Origin: Pseudomonas asplenii
Lineage (GTDB): Bacteria > Pseudomonadota > Gammaproteobacteria > Pseudomonadales > Pseudomonadaceae
Length of the DNA: 64,000 nucleotides
NCBI RefSeq assembly: GCF_900105475.1
Contig: NZ_LT629777.1
Location: forward strand, 5,704,001 to 5,768,000
Direction of reading: 5' to 3'
The first letter of the stretch is position 1, and each line of letters opens with the position of its first letter. The translations under genes and the position numbers were made by a program. The notes under the pieces are model-generated. The model was given only the letters and a program-made list of their open reading frames with translations, was not told the origin of the DNA and made no database searches. Positions 49,582-59,110 of the stretch are shown piece by piece.

Positions 49582-52158
49582 TTGTGCCCTTTGATATTAA
49601 CAGGAGGATGCTATGTCACCGTTAAACGTGATGAAGTTCTAAACGATCAAACTGTCACCCCCTCGCTCGAAAACCTTGAAACACGCTGGTCTCAACGTTG
49701 GCAGCTCGAAGGCACGTACGCCTTTGACCACACCGCCCAACGCGACGCAGTGTTCTCCATCGACACCCCCCCGCCGACGGCCTCAGGCTCGTTGCATGTC
49801 GGTCATGTCTTCAGCTATACCCACACAGATATCATCGCTCGATTCCAGCGCATGCGAGGCAAGGCTGTGTTCTACCCCATGGGGTGGGACGACAACGGCT
49901 TGCCTACCGAACGCAGAGTCGAGAATTTCTATGGCGTACGTTGCGACTCGCGGGCAGCTTATCAGCCTGATTTCAGGCCACCTGAGCCCATTCCATTAAA
50001 GCGAGGTGACTTTACTGTCATCAGTAGGCGCAACTTCATCGAGTTGTGCCATGAACTGACAGCCATTGATGAGCAAGCCTTCCGTGCACTCTTCGTGCAA
50101 CTGGGCTTGTCCGTTGATTGGAGCCTTTCCTATGCCACCATTGATGAGCGCTCCCAACGAGCGAGTCAGCGCGCTTTGCTTCGTAACTATCAGCGTGGCG
50201 AACTTTATAGCCAGGAAGCCCCATCCCTGTGGGATGTGACGTTCCAGACAGCCGTGGCTCAAGCAGAGCTTGAAGAGCGCGAGGTCGCTGGTGCGTATCA
50301 CGAACTCAGCTTTGAGACGGCTGATGGCGCCGCATTGAGGGTTGCTACCACTCGGCCCGAGCTACTGATGGCATGCGTGGCGCTGGTGGCTCACCCGGAC
50401 GACGTTCGTTATCAGGCACGGTTCGGACAATCCGTGCGCTCGCCGATCTTTGACGTGGACGTACCACTGCTGGCACACCCTTTGGGTGATCCTGACAAGG
50501 GCACCGGCTTGGTGATGGTCTGCACCTTTGGCGATCTTACCGATGTGATCTGGTGGCGGGAGTTGCAGTTACCAACGCGGTCAATACTGGGAAAAGATGG
50601 GCGCCTGTTGCTTGAGACGCCCTCCTGGTTGACGACACCCCGCAGCCAACAGGCCTATGCAGACTTGGCTGGCCGTAATTTGTCCCAGGTTCGCACACTG
50701 CTCGTGTCGATGTTGCGCGACTGCGGCGCCATGCAAGATGAACCCCGACCGATTCAACACGCGGTAAAGTTTTTCGAGAAAGGCGACCGGCCTTTGGAAA
50801 TTCTCGCCACTCGGCAATGGTACTTGCGTAATGGCGGACGCGACGCAAGCCTGCGGGACTTGTTACTTGCCTCTGGCCAGACGCTGAACTGGCATCCGCA
50901 GCACATGCTCAGGCGTTACGAGCATTGGGTAGGCGGTTTGAACGGTGATTGGCTCATCAGTCGTCAGCGCACGTTCGGCGTACCGATTCCGTTCTGGTAT
51001 AGGCTGGATGCACAAGGCGAAGCGGACTACAGCGAGCCGATCATTGCCTGCGAGGAAAGCCTGCCCGTTGATCCAAGTCTGGATACTCCGCCTGGGTATC
51101 GACCCGAGCAACGTGGTCAACCTTTGGGTTTTGTTGGCGAACAGGACATCATGGATACCTGGGCCACCAGTTCCCTGACGCCTCAGATCGTCGGAGGCTG
51201 GGGCGAGGACAACGCGTTGTTCGCCAAGATATACCCCATGGATCTCAGGCCCCAAGGTCACGACATAATCCGTACCTGGTTATTCTCGACACTGGTACGC
51301 AGCCATTTTGAACACGGTTGCGTGCCATGGCGTAACGTCGCGCTCTCTGGGTGGATCCTTGATCCCGACCGTAAGAAGATGTCTAAATCCAAGGGTAACG
51401 TGGTAACCCCTCAAGCCTTGCTCGACCAGTATGGAAGTGACGGTGTGCGCTATTGGGCAGCCTCAGCGCGGCTCGGCAGTGATACAGCCTTTGAAGAACA
51501 GCAGATGAAGATCGGCCGCCGTTTGGCCGTCAAGCTGTTCAATCTATCAAGGTTGGTTCAAGGCTTTGCGGAGGATGACAACGGGGATATCGACCAACCG
51601 CTGGATCAGGCCATGCTTAAACGCTTGGACGGCGTAGTCCAGGACGCTACGTTCGCGCTGGAGGCGTACGACTATAGCGGGGCGCTGTCGCGTATCGAAG
51701 GGTTCTTCTGGTGGTTTTGCGATGACTACGTCGAATTGGTCAAGCGTCGCGCCTATCGCCCAGAAGGCCATTCGGCCCGTAATGCTTTGGCACTTGCACT
51801 GAGCGTACAACAGCGACTGTTTGCGCCATTTCTGCCCTTTGTGTGTGAGGAAGTCTGGCAATCCTGGAATTGCGGCTCCGTGCACAATGCGTCTTGGCCG
51901 CAAGGGAATGCTTCTCCTGACGCGTCTATTGAAAGCTTATTGATGAGTGTGAGTGCCGTGCTATCTGCGATTCGCAAAGCAAAATCTGACGCACGCCAAT
52001 CCATGAAGGCTTCGGTAGCACGTGTCGAACTGGTTGACAGGGCTGCGCAGCTTGAAATGATAAAAGGCGTTCGCCAAGACTTGATCGAAGCAGGTCAGGT
52101 TGAGACTTTGGTGTTTATAGAGGGAACTGAGCAGCAGGTCGGTGTATGGCTGAAGTGA
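49582..52158 (+). CDS. valS: Second valyl-tRNA synthetase, actinobacterial-type, 5' end uncertain
   Basis: A class Ia synthetase of about 858 residues: HVGH (HIGH motif) at ~72-75 in 'PTASGSLHVGHVFSYTHTDI', and KKMSKSKGN (KMSKS) at about residue 596. The CP1 editing domain has 'VATTRPELLMAC'. The 'WDDNGLPTERRVENFYGVRCD' block is typical of actinobacterial ValS and unlike the ~950-residue Pseudomonas housekeeping enzyme. No ATG opens the frame: TTG 49582 has no good ribosome site, while the AGGAGG at 49602 leads to ATG 49613 in another frame that stops after nine codons. A foreign second ValRS often gives resistance to a ValRS inhibitor, but none is made visibly here. Confidence 0.82.
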   Translation: MCPLILTGGCYVTVKRDEVLNDQTVTPSLENLETRWSQRWQLEGTYAFDHTAQRDAVFSIDTPPPTASGSLHVGHVFSYTHTDIIARFQRMRGKAVFYPMGWDDNGLPTERRVENFYGVRCDSRAAYQPDFRPPEPIPLKRGDFTVISRRNFIELCHELTAIDEQAFRALFVQLGLSVDWSLSYATIDERSQRASQRALLRNYQRGELYSQEAPSLWDVTFQTAVAQAELEEREVAGAYHELSFETADGAALRVATTRPELLMACVALVAHPDDVRYQARFGQSVRSPIFDVDVPLLAHPLGDPDKGTGLVMVCTFGDLTDVIWWRELQLPTRSILGKDGRLLLETPSWLTTPRSQQAYADLAGRNLSQVRTLLVSMLRDCGAMQDEPRPIQHAVKFFEKGDRPLEILATRQWYLRNGGRDASLRDLLLASGQTLNWHPQHMLRRYEHWVGGLNGDWLISRQRTFGVPIPFWYRLDAQGEADYSEPIIACEESLPVDPSLDTPPGYRPEQRGQPLGFVGEQDIMDTWATSSLTPQIVGGWGEDNALFAKIYPMDLRPQGHDIIRTWLFSTLVRSHFEHGCVPWRNVALSGWILDPDRKKMSKSKGNVVTPQALLDQYGSDGVRYWAASARLGSDTAFEEQQMKIGRRLAVKLFNLSRLVQGFAEDDNGDIDQPLDQAMLKRLDGVVQDATFALEAYDYSGALSRIEGFFWWFCDDYVELVKRRAYRPEGHSARNALALALSVQQRLFAPFLPFVCEEVWQSWNCGSVHNASWPQGNASPDASIESLLMSVSAVLSAIRKAKSDARQSMKASVARVELVDRAAQLEMIKGVRQDLIEAGQVETLVFIEGTEQQVGVWLK
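49613..49642 (+). other. Nine-codon ORF behind the only good ribosome-binding site of valS
   Basis: ATG 49613 follows AGGAGG and encodes MSPLNVMKF-stop, overlapping the valS frame in another phase. It may be a leader peptide, the original valS start separated by a one-base frameshift, or a programmed shift site. Confidence 0.45.
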
Positions 52159-52434
52159 CGTAGACTCAAGGGCAAGTCAATTCGCGGGGCGATCAAGGAG
52201 ATCGCTTCGCGAGCACGTCTCTAGTCGTCCATCAAACACTTGGCTCATATGCCAGATAGAAAATACCTCGATGACGGGGCCATACCGATTGACAACAATG
52301 GTTGAGCGAACAGCGCGGACGCGGCTCACAGACACTGTCGTTCATGGGCCGCGGTCATGGGCATGATCCGTCTACCTGTCTCAAGGAGATGCTGAGTTGT
52401 TGGCGCCTAAGTGGGTAAACAGTCTGGACTAATC
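52159..52434. other. Non-coding gap after valS
   Basis: No gene recognised. A weak hairpin (GCGATC...GATCGC near 52188) without a T-run may end valS transcription. Confidence 0.35.
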
Positions 52435-52596
52435 CTAGAGCTGTTTTTCCATGACGATGGTGCGCTCAGCCCCATGAAACTCGTCGCGGACTTTTTGATA
52501 ACCCAACGCAGCATAAAACTTTTCAGCTGTAATCGACGAGGGGACACGTACAGCTTCGATGCCATCGCAGGCAGCGGTTGCATGAATGACCTCCAT
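52435..52596 (-). pseudogene. C-terminal remnant of a GNAT acetyltransferase
   Basis: The frame encodes MEVIHATAACDGIEAVRVPS... and '..AEKFYAALGYQKV..' to '..ERTIVMEKQL'. This is the end of a typical GNAT protein (FYxxLGY and the terminal strand). The acetyl-CoA-binding motif A is missing. It starts where the SDR gene stops, so the SDR gene probably replaced the rest. Confidence 0.65.
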
Positions 52597-53378
52597 TACA
52601 GAGTCGAAACGGTGCCGCCGTCGATACGGTGCTCGGATCCTGAGATCGAGGTCGCTCGCGGGGACGCCAGGAAGGCGATCAGATCGGCCACCTCTTGAGG
52701 TTTGGCCGGCCTGCCAAGCGGAATTCCGCCTATCGCGTCCATGACCATGCGTTTGCCTCCTTCGTAGTCTGTTCCAGCCTGGTCAGCCAGCCGTTGCGCC
52801 AGCCTTACGGACGCTTCGGTTTCTATCCACCCGGGTGCCACGCTCAGCACACGAACCCCTTTGGGCATGACTTCTTTTGCGAGGGACTTGCTATACGTGG
52901 TGAGCGCCGCTTTGGCGGCAGCGTAGGCGGTGGTGGACTCAGGCAAAGGCATCACGCGCTGGATAGAGCTTACATGGATGATGACACCTGAACCCTGGGC
53001 AAGCATGGCGGGTAACAGCGCGCGATCCAGACGTACTGCGGGCATCAGATTCAAGTTCAACTCCGCGAGCCATTGCTCGTCACTGATGGCAGCAAAACCA
53101 CCACCGGGCGTGTCTGAACCACCGACCACGTTGATCACGATGTCGACGCCGCCCCAACGCTGGAGGACGGTCTGCGCGACATGCGCGACGCCTTGCGCCG
53201 TGGTCAGATCAGCCGGAATGTAGGTGACGCCGTCCACAGGTTGTACTGACACGTCGCGGGCAGATGTCGCCACCCGTGCGCCAGCCTCCACGAGGGTTTG
53301 AACGACGGCAGCGCCAAGGCCCATCGTGCCCCCGGTGACCACAGCCCGCAGGCCATTGAGTTGAAGGTCGAAGCTCAT
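52596..53378 (-). CDS. Short-chain dehydrogenase/reductase
   Basis: A 260-residue classical SDR: TGGTMGLG (cofactor), NVVGGSD (the NNAG-equivalent is atypical), Ser and YAAAK (catalytic Tyr-x3-Lys), and a C-terminal DGGTVSTL. It follows the SnoaL-like gene with a 4-base ATGA overlap. The pair is divergent from a LysR gene that probably controls it. Substrate unknown. Confidence 0.88.
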   Translation of the reverse strand: MSFDLQLNGLRAVVTGGTMGLGAAVVQTLVEAGARVATSARDVSVQPVDGVTYIPADLTTAQGVAHVAQTVLQRWGGVDIVINVVGGSDTPGGGFAAISDEQWLAELNLNLMPAVRLDRALLPAMLAQGSGVIIHVSSIQRVMPLPESTTAYAAAKAALTTYSKSLAKEVMPKGVRVLSVAPGWIETEASVRLAQRLADQAGTDYEGGKRMVMDAIGGIPLGRPAKPQEVADLIAFLASPRATSISGSEHRIDGGTVSTL

Positions 53379-53704
53379 ACAGTAATCTCCAGGCGTGCGA
53401 TCAGGTCACGCTCGAGTCGGAACAAGAAATTGAGATCGATCGGGCTACCCGGAAAGTTCCCGGTCACGCTGGCGCAGACAACATGGACACCGTCCACCTG
53501 CTCCACCGAACGGAGCTGCGTGGTGCACGTGTACAACGTCGATGACTCAACCTTCCAGGCCTTGATCGCCTCACGGCCGGTATGGGTCAGCCCCTTATCT
53601 TTGACGACTCCCTGCCTCGTGAAACAGTGAGCGACGGCATCGGGGCCTTGCGTATCTGCCGCGAAATACGCGGCAATGGGATCGAAGAGGTTTAGACCTG
53701 ACAT
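53375..53704 (-). CDS. SnoaL/NTF2-like protein
   Basis: A 109-residue alpha+beta protein: 'FDPIAAYFAADTQGPDAVAHCF', 'THTGREAIKAWK' and 'SVTGNFPGSPIDLNFLFRLERDLIARLEI', the NTF2-like fold shared by SnoaL cyclases and ketosteroid isomerases. Stop and SDR start overlap. Probably a small enzyme or binding partner of the SDR. Confidence 0.75.
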   Translation of the reverse strand: MSGLNLFDPIAAYFAADTQGPDAVAHCFTRQGVVKDKGLTHTGREAIKAWKVESSTLYTCTTQLRSVEQVDGVHVVCASVTGNFPGSPIDLNFLFRLERDLIARLEITV

Positions 53705-53802
53705 AAAGGACTCCGTGGTAAGGACGGGGCACAGAATGCGCCATAGCGGTCATTTCAAGAATCGCCTAAAATCAGGATTGGCTATGTAGAGAACAATACA
53801 TA

Positions 53803-54747
53803 ATGCGCGGATCCGAATTTGCCGAACTCAAAGCGTTCGTCGCCATCGTGGAGCGTCGAAGCTTTGCCCGGGCGGCAGAGCATCTGGGCCTATCCCCTTC
53901 TGCACTCAGCCAGACTATTCGACAGCTCGAAAGCCGCATCGGCGCGCGCCTTCTGAATCGTACGACTCGAAGTGTCGCGCCATCGGCCAGTGGCGAGCGG
54001 CTGTACGGGCGCATAGCTCCATTGTTTCGCGAGATGGACATGGCAGTCGCCCAAGCCCGTGAGGCGACAGGACAGATGAGTGGCACGCTGCGCATCAATA
54101 CGTTGGGGATCGCAGCGAGAAGCATCATTGCGCCACGGCTTGCACGCTTCCATCAAGTACATCCGGATGTGGTGCTCGACATCGTGGTCGACGATGCTTT
54201 GGCTGATATCGTTGTTGGCCGTTTCGACGCGGGCATCCGCGTGGGCGCAGAGCTCGAAAAAGATATGATTGCCGTGCGCCTCACGCCCGACCTGAAGATG
54301 GTTGCCGTGGCCTCCCCGGACTATCTCGCGCGTCGAGGAACACCCAAGTCACCTGCCGATTTGCAGGACCATGCCTGTATCAACTGGCGACTCCAGATGG
54401 ACGGTAGGCACTATCGGTGGGAGTTCAAGAAACGGGGACAGCCACTCGAAGTAGCAGTGGACGGCCCCGTTGTCACCAATCACCCTGACATCGGCATTGC
54501 TGCAGCGCTACACGGACTCGGCATTGCCTATCATTTTGAGAGAGACGGCGTGGGTGAGCTTCTAGCCCAGGGGCGGCTGGTCCAAGTCCTTGCAGACTGG
54601 TCGATCTCGCATCCAGGGCTGTTCCTCTACTACCCGAACAAACAGCACAGACCTGCCGCCCTGGGTGCGTTCATCGACTGTCTGTTGGATCGAAAACCGT
54701 TCGATCAGCCCTGGCCAGGCGGGAACCTGGATATGACGCCTCATTAG
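53803..54747 (+). CDS. LysR-family regulator
   Basis: A 314-residue LysR protein with HTH 'RRSFARAAEHLGLSPSALSQTIRQLESRIGARLLNRTTRSV' and a C-terminal effector domain of the CrgA-like class ('GEFDAGIRVGAELEKDM'-like segment 'GRFDAGIRVGAELEKDM'). It is divergent from the SnoaL-SDR pair with ~100 bases between, and probably regulates it. Confidence 0.9.
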   Translation: MRGSEFAELKAFVAIVERRSFARAAEHLGLSPSALSQTIRQLESRIGARLLNRTTRSVAPSASGERLYGRIAPLFREMDMAVAQAREATGQMSGTLRINTLGIAARSIIAPRLARFHQVHPDVVLDIVVDDALADIVVGRFDAGIRVGAELEKDMIAVRLTPDLKMVAVASPDYLARRGTPKSPADLQDHACINWRLQMDGRHYRWEFKKRGQPLEVAVDGPVVTNHPDIGIAAALHGLGIAYHFERDGVGELLAQGRLVQVLADWSISHPGLFLYYPNKQHRPAALGAFIDCLLDRKPFDQPWPGGNLDMTPH

Positions 54748-54830
54748 TCTGGCAGTGAACTAATAGGCTTCAGACCTCTACGAGCGGCTCCAACAGTCGT
54801 AAATCATGATCGCTTTCAAGAAACATCCGA

Positions 54831-55622
54831 CTAGAAAGCGCTCTTTATCACGCCCCCATCGGCTCGCAACGCAGCGCCCGTCGTTGCCGACGAAAGCGGA
54901 CTGGCCAGATAAGCCACCAGGGAGGCAATTTCCTGCGGTGAGCCAAATCGCTTGATGAGCGAGGTGGGCCGAACTTTCTCGAAGAATTCCTTTTCGAACG
55001 CTTCGAACGATTGGCCCTCGGCTTTGGCAAGGGTCTCCACGAATTCGCCCACTCCGCGCGATTTCGTCGGCCCCGGCAGGACGCTGTTGACGGTAATGCC
55101 CGTGCCGGCAACGGCTTCGGCCAATCCACGCGAGACGGCAAGCTGCGCGGTTTTCGTCACCCCGTAATGGATCATCTCGACCGGAATCTGCACCCCGCTT
55201 TCGCTCGAAATGAAAATGATGCGCCCCCAATCAGCCTGCCTCATCGCCGGCAGAAACAGCCGAGCAAGGCGTACGCCACTGAGCACGTTGACGTCGAAGA
55301 AACGTTGCCAGTCCGCGTCGGGGATCTCTTCAAACAGCTTGGGCTCGAAGATGCCCAGGTTATTGACCAGGATTTCCACACCCGGATAGCGTCGTGCGAC
55401 CTCCTCGGCCGCAGCCGCCGTGCTCAGATCGCCCGCAAACCCCAGCACATCGCCGCCGGTCTGTGCCTTCAGTTGCGCCACCACCTTGTCCACAGACTCT
55501 TGGGCGCGGCCATTGACGATGACACGGGCGCCCTCCTGCGCCAACGTGCTGGCGATCGCCAGGCCGATACCGGCCGTACTTCCGCTGACCAGCGCGAGTT
55601 TACCTTTCAGATTCAGGTCCAT
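54831..55622 (-). CDS. Short-chain dehydrogenase/reductase
   Basis: A 263-residue SDR: SGSTAGIGLAIA (cofactor), NNLGIFE, Ser in 'ISSESGVQ' and YGVTK (catalytic Tyr and Lys), ending ALRADGGVIKSAF. The ATG at 55622 has AAAAGGAAG upstream. It faces the LysR gene tail to tail. Its neighbours are LysR remnants, so its operon context is broken. Confidence 0.88.
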   Translation of the reverse strand: MDLNLKGKLALVSGSTAGIGLAIASTLAQEGARVIVNGRAQESVDKVVAQLKAQTGGDVLGFAGDLSTAAAAEEVARRYPGVEILVNNLGIFEPKLFEEIPDADWQRFFDVNVLSGVRLARLFLPAMRQADWGRIIFISSESGVQIPVEMIHYGVTKTAQLAVSRGLAEAVAGTGITVNSVLPGPTKSRGVGEFVETLAKAEGQSFEAFEKEFFEKVRPTSLIKRFGSPQEIASLVAYLASPLSSATTGAALRADGGVIKSAF

Positions 55623-55920
55623 CGGTGACTTCCTTTTTCGTGGGTGAAATGGAAATGACGGCATCGCGTCTTGAACAACGGAATGCCGCCAACGGGTTCA
55701 CATACGCGTAATCAAGGCGCCACCACCGACCCGCGCAGCCGGTCACGAAAGACGAGTCGTCCGACGCAAAAGGGATGTGCGGGTTAAGACGCACGAAAGA
55801 GTCTAGTGGGATTTTTTCAATTGAAAGCGGCCATCTACCCACCGTGCCCCAGAAACGTCAGCGACCAAGACGGTCTGCCAACGCCCTGGCCTGCTGGGTC
55901 GCGGCTTCGCGGTTGCCCCC

Positions 55921-56091
55921 ATGCCACTCAGCCAGGTCGGGCAAGGACCGGTGCTGCTGGGGGCCGAACACGGGTTGCCGGATTTGCCGGAGGTACAATT
56001 TCGGCTGTTCACCTCGCCTGAGGCGGACCCGGCAATTGTGGCGGCGGTCACTCAGTTGACTGTGGAGTATTGCGCTACGCGCAGGGATTGA
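55921..56091 (+). pseudogene. C-terminal remnant of a LysR-type regulator
   Basis: Fifty-six codons encode 'GPVLLGAEHGLPDLPEVQFRLF...AAVTQLTVEYC', the end of a LysR effector domain. Upstream the open frame soon loses similarity and no HTH is present. Probably the partner regulator of the SDR gene before deletion. Confidence 0.45.
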
Positions 56092-56159
56092 GCGTGTTCA
56101 GATGGCGTTGAATACCCTCAACCCCCGGGATACCCGATTCGAGCCTCAGCAAAATCCCA

Positions 56160-56618
56160 TTATTGCGACCATGATTTAACGACGCCGTTCTTGTCGAATG
56201 TCACACTAAGGTAGTTGCTATCATGACCTTTATTTCCTGAGAGTTCTTTAATCGAGTTATTCGCCTTGTCCAGGTCATACGTTTTATTGCTGGCTTGGGC
56301 CAGAGCTGATTTTGCAGAATCAGTACCCGGAATCGTACCCACCAAATTATAAAGCGATGTCAGGTTGTCTCGTGCGGTACGTTTCCTGTAAATGACGCTG
56401 GAACTGCCATCGCTGTAATTACTTTTAGAGTCCGGTTCCCCATACAAGCTTGCGACCTCAGCCAGAGTGGTTTTACCCTTGAGGATGTGCGATGCCACGT
56501 AGCTTTCTGAAAACTTGTCATCCCCCATCGCCATAGGCATCGAAGGCAGTGACGGCATTGAGCTGCAGCCGCCAGTGATGGCCGAACTTAAAATCGCCAT
56601 TAAAACCAGTCTTCTCAT
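56160..56618 (-). CDS. SmpA/OmlA-like lipoprotein
   Basis: A 152-residue lipoprotein. The lipobox ITGGC (Cys 18) follows a hydrophobic signal. The mature part has 'SHILKGKTTLAEVASLYGEPDSK', the BamE/SmpA helix-turn motif, and ends with 'VTFDKNGVVKSWS', also typical. Outer-membrane location is expected. It stands alone; function probably in envelope assembly. Confidence 0.8.
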   Translation of the reverse strand: MRRLVLMAILSSAITGGCSSMPSLPSMPMAMGDDKFSESYVASHILKGKTTLAEVASLYGEPDSKSNYSDGSSSVIYRKRTARDNLTSLYNLVGTIPGTDSAKSALAQASNKTYDLDKANNSIKELSGNKGHDSNYLSVTFDKNGVVKSWSQ

Positions 56619-56838
56619 TCCTAACCCCTTAGCCCTATTCCTGGACCGTTATTTCTGCATTTACGAATGATCCTTGCACACGAAACTTCCACCGACCCAA
56701 GGCGCGCCAATACGCCCTCAATGCTCGGCAACAAGAGCTGGAACAGCCCTGAAAGAAGTTGATACCGATTATAAAGTTACACTTGAACGCCCGAGAAAAT
56801 TCTCTTGCCTGGGCATCTCAAACTGTTGCCTGTGCGTC

Positions 56839-57885
56839 TCAGTCGGCCTGCATCTGATCAAGGATCTTTTGCAGGGAAAATCCGGTGTGAGCACGGTTGG
56901 ACTTTTCTTCGTGACGCCGCCGTCCGGCTGCTGCCTGCTCCCTGGCTTCCGTGGGCGAATAACCGAACGCCGTCTTGAACGAACGACTGAAATGCGCGTC
57001 GCTTTTAAAACCGAACTGGAACCCCAGGCTGGAAATACGCTGTTGGTTGCCGAGGTCGCTTTGAAGCAGCTCCCGAGCCTTGTTCAGCCGGCGTAGCTGA
57101 ATGTAAGCCGACACGCCCGACTCCTGTGCGAACAGTCGGTACAACCGGGCCCGTGAAAGGCCCAACTGCCCGGCCACGAAGGCCGGAGACAGATCGGGTC
57201 GGTGCAGATGCTGTTCAATCAGTTGACGCGCGCGATCGAGCAGCGTGTGATCGATTTGCACCTCGGCATCCGTGAGGTTGGCGGCACTGGGTGCCAGTGC
57301 GGCTGCGACCATGGCCAGCGTCGCCTGTTGAACGTAGGGGATGTCGTCGTGCTTGAGATCAGGAAGCCGATGCCGCAAGGCGCGCATGTGATCGGCAAGC
57401 AAGTCGCCCAACGCCCCTTGCAACACCAGTCCATGAAGGTCCTTGGAGCCCAGGCGGGCGCTGAGGACATCGCGAGGAACAGTGAGGATAATCGTGTCGC
57501 CGGCGGCAATCACGCTGTCCAGTTCCCGTGCCAGGTCGAGCACGTAGATCTGCGAATGCCCCGCAGTGAGCGTTGTGCGCCCTGCCGAGCCCTGGATTGA
57601 ATGGGAAAGGCTCAGGCAGATGTAGTAATGATCGAGTCCATCCCGTCGAATCATCTGCAGAGGCCGTTTCACACCGTAGTGCACCGGTGCGCACTCTCCC
57701 TCCCAAACACCACAGCCCATCAAGATTTCGCCTACAAAACTGGTCGTTAGACGGTAATTGAATCCTGATGACTCCGTTTTGCCGATATTGATGTCGAAGA
57801 TGGCATTGACTTCTTCACGCCAGGCCTCGAATCGCGACCTGGGAGGGAGCGCCTGAGTGCTGAACGTAAAAACCGGATATCCCAT
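56839..57885 (-). CDS. AraC-family regulator
   Basis: A 348-residue AraC/XylS protein. The N-terminal effector domain (~1-230, cupin-like AraC_binding_2) is followed by the two HTHs: 'LSPAFVAGQLGLSRARLYRLFAQESGVSAYIQLRRL' and 'RISSLGFQFGFKSDAHFSRSFKTAFGYSPTE'. It resembles regulators of the FeaR/OruR kind. Nothing obviously regulated is adjacent on the same strand. Confidence 0.88.
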   Translation of the reverse strand: MGYPVFTFSTQALPPRSRFEAWREEVNAIFDINIGKTESSGFNYRLTTSFVGEILMGCGVWEGECAPVHYGVKRPLQMIRRDGLDHYYICLSLSHSIQGSAGRTTLTAGHSQIYVLDLARELDSVIAAGDTIILTVPRDVLSARLGSKDLHGLVLQGALGDLLADHMRALRHRLPDLKHDDIPYVQQATLAMVAAALAPSAANLTDAEVQIDHTLLDRARQLIEQHLHRPDLSPAFVAGQLGLSRARLYRLFAQESGVSAYIQLRRLNKARELLQSDLGNQQRISSLGFQFGFKSDAHFSRSFKTAFGYSPTEAREQAAAGRRRHEEKSNRAHTGFSLQKILDQMQAD

Positions 57886-58454
57886 GACGTATCAACTCTG
57901 TGATGAAGACTCATATTGGACTGGAAAGCACGCTGATCTTTCCAGCGCCCATCGACGTACAGCGTCCCGAGCGCTGAGTAGTCGTCAGCTCGTCGAGCAG
58001 GTACAACCGCCATTCGTGTCAGCTCCAGTCCCTGGAGCCATGGAGCCCCGCGTATAATTGCCCCAATCACTTGACGATCCAGACCTCCAACCCTCGGATC
58101 ATCGCAATCAAACGCGTTTCTCGTCGAGGTGTCAGGCCCTGGAGAGGCCCTCCCCCGCGTATCCGGTGCTCAAGAATGTCGATGTGATCGACCATCCCGG
58201 GACCGCAGCGTTCAATGCCTTTGCCAACGGAGTGGGCTACATCTGCGTGTGTGCGGGCACACCCCATGGGGTCCAGAACGTCATGGGCGACTTGATCCAG
58301 AGCGCGAACGGGGTGGTGGGCTCATTGCCGGTGTTGATCATTCAGCGGGCGGACCGGGGCTCTACCACCTGCTCACCCTCGGCATCCTGCGGACACGGCT
58401 GGAAGGTTTCGTAACGGTGGACCCGTTGGGTTCTGCCCCACCGCCACGCTGGAT
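57886..58454. other. Gap without a recognised gene
   Basis: A 569-base stretch. An open frame on plus (about 58150-58360, 'GTAAFNAFANGVGYICVCAG...') and one on minus look partly protein-like, but neither matches a family I know and both lack a ribosome site. It may be a gene remnant. Confidence 0.3.
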
Positions 58455-59021
58455 TCAGAGGCTCGATGGTGCGGGGCTTTCGATCCAGCGCGTGAGATGC
58501 TCGGCATAGTTCGCCGCGGCCTTTTCGAGTTCGTCGGGCGCGAGTTTGTCGGCCTGGTACAGGACAAAGGGCTCGCTCCATTGCAGTCCGCACCGGTGCG
58601 CGGTCGCTCGCAGCGGAGCGAGCAAGTCCGACATCGTGTACAGATTGCGTCCCCCTGAGGTATAGGCCTCAACTGTGTTCCCGGCCGTAATTGCAACCAT
58701 GATGGGCGTGCCTTCCAGGCGCCATCCTTCGGCCTCGTAGGCGATGTAGAACATGCGGGTCAGCACCGCGTCCTGCCAGGCCTTGAGCAGTGGCGGGCTC
58801 GAATACCACTGCATGGGAAATTGCAGTACGATCCGGTCGGCGGCGAGCAATCGGGCGGCCTCACGCTCACCGTCGCGTAAAAGATCAAGGCCTTGCGGGC
58901 AGGCGGCGCTCATGTCGACGACCTCCACACCGGGCAGCGGCGCGGCGGCGCGCACCAACGCGGCATTGGCTTTCGATCGGCTTGAATCGGGATGAAAAAG
59001 CAGCAGAAGTGTTTGGGTCAT
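58455..59021 (-). CDS. NADPH-quinone reductase-type flavodoxin-fold protein
   Basis: A 188-residue protein of the NQO1/MdaB/Flavodoxin_2 group: 'LLLFHPDSSRSKANAALV' (FMN/FAD phosphate loop), 'FPMQWYSSPPLLKAWQDAVL' and 'MVAITAGNTVEAY'. The start ATG 59021 has GGAGCC upstream. It is divergent from a LysR gene at 59111 and presumably under its control, as for many quinone-stress reductases. Confidence 0.85.
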   Translation of the reverse strand: MTQTLLLLFHPDSSRSKANAALVRAAAPLPGVEVVDMSAACPQGLDLLRDGEREAARLLAADRIVLQFPMQWYSSPPLLKAWQDAVLTRMFYIAYEAEGWRLEGTPIMVAITAGNTVEAYTSGGRNLYTMSDLLAPLRATAHRCGLQWSEPFVLYQADKLAPDELEKAAANYAEHLTRWIESPAPSSL

Positions 59022-59110
59022 CACAGGCTCCATCGGTTGGGATGGCGAGATGATCACCGGCCTCTTCTCAATAATCTAATCGATGAAATGTCTAATCTAT
59101 TATCGACTGC
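59022..59110. promoter_or_regulatory. Divergent quinone reductase/LysR promoter
   Basis: This AT-rich gap contains ATAATCTAATCGATG and TCTAATCTATTATCG, an imperfect repeat of TAATCTA that resembles a LysR-type binding site. Confidence 0.45.

Noticed and set aside
58058..58414. 118-codon plus frame in the gap before the quinone reductase
   Set aside because: Partly protein-like, but no known family, no ribosome site, and it overlaps an equally plausible minus frame.
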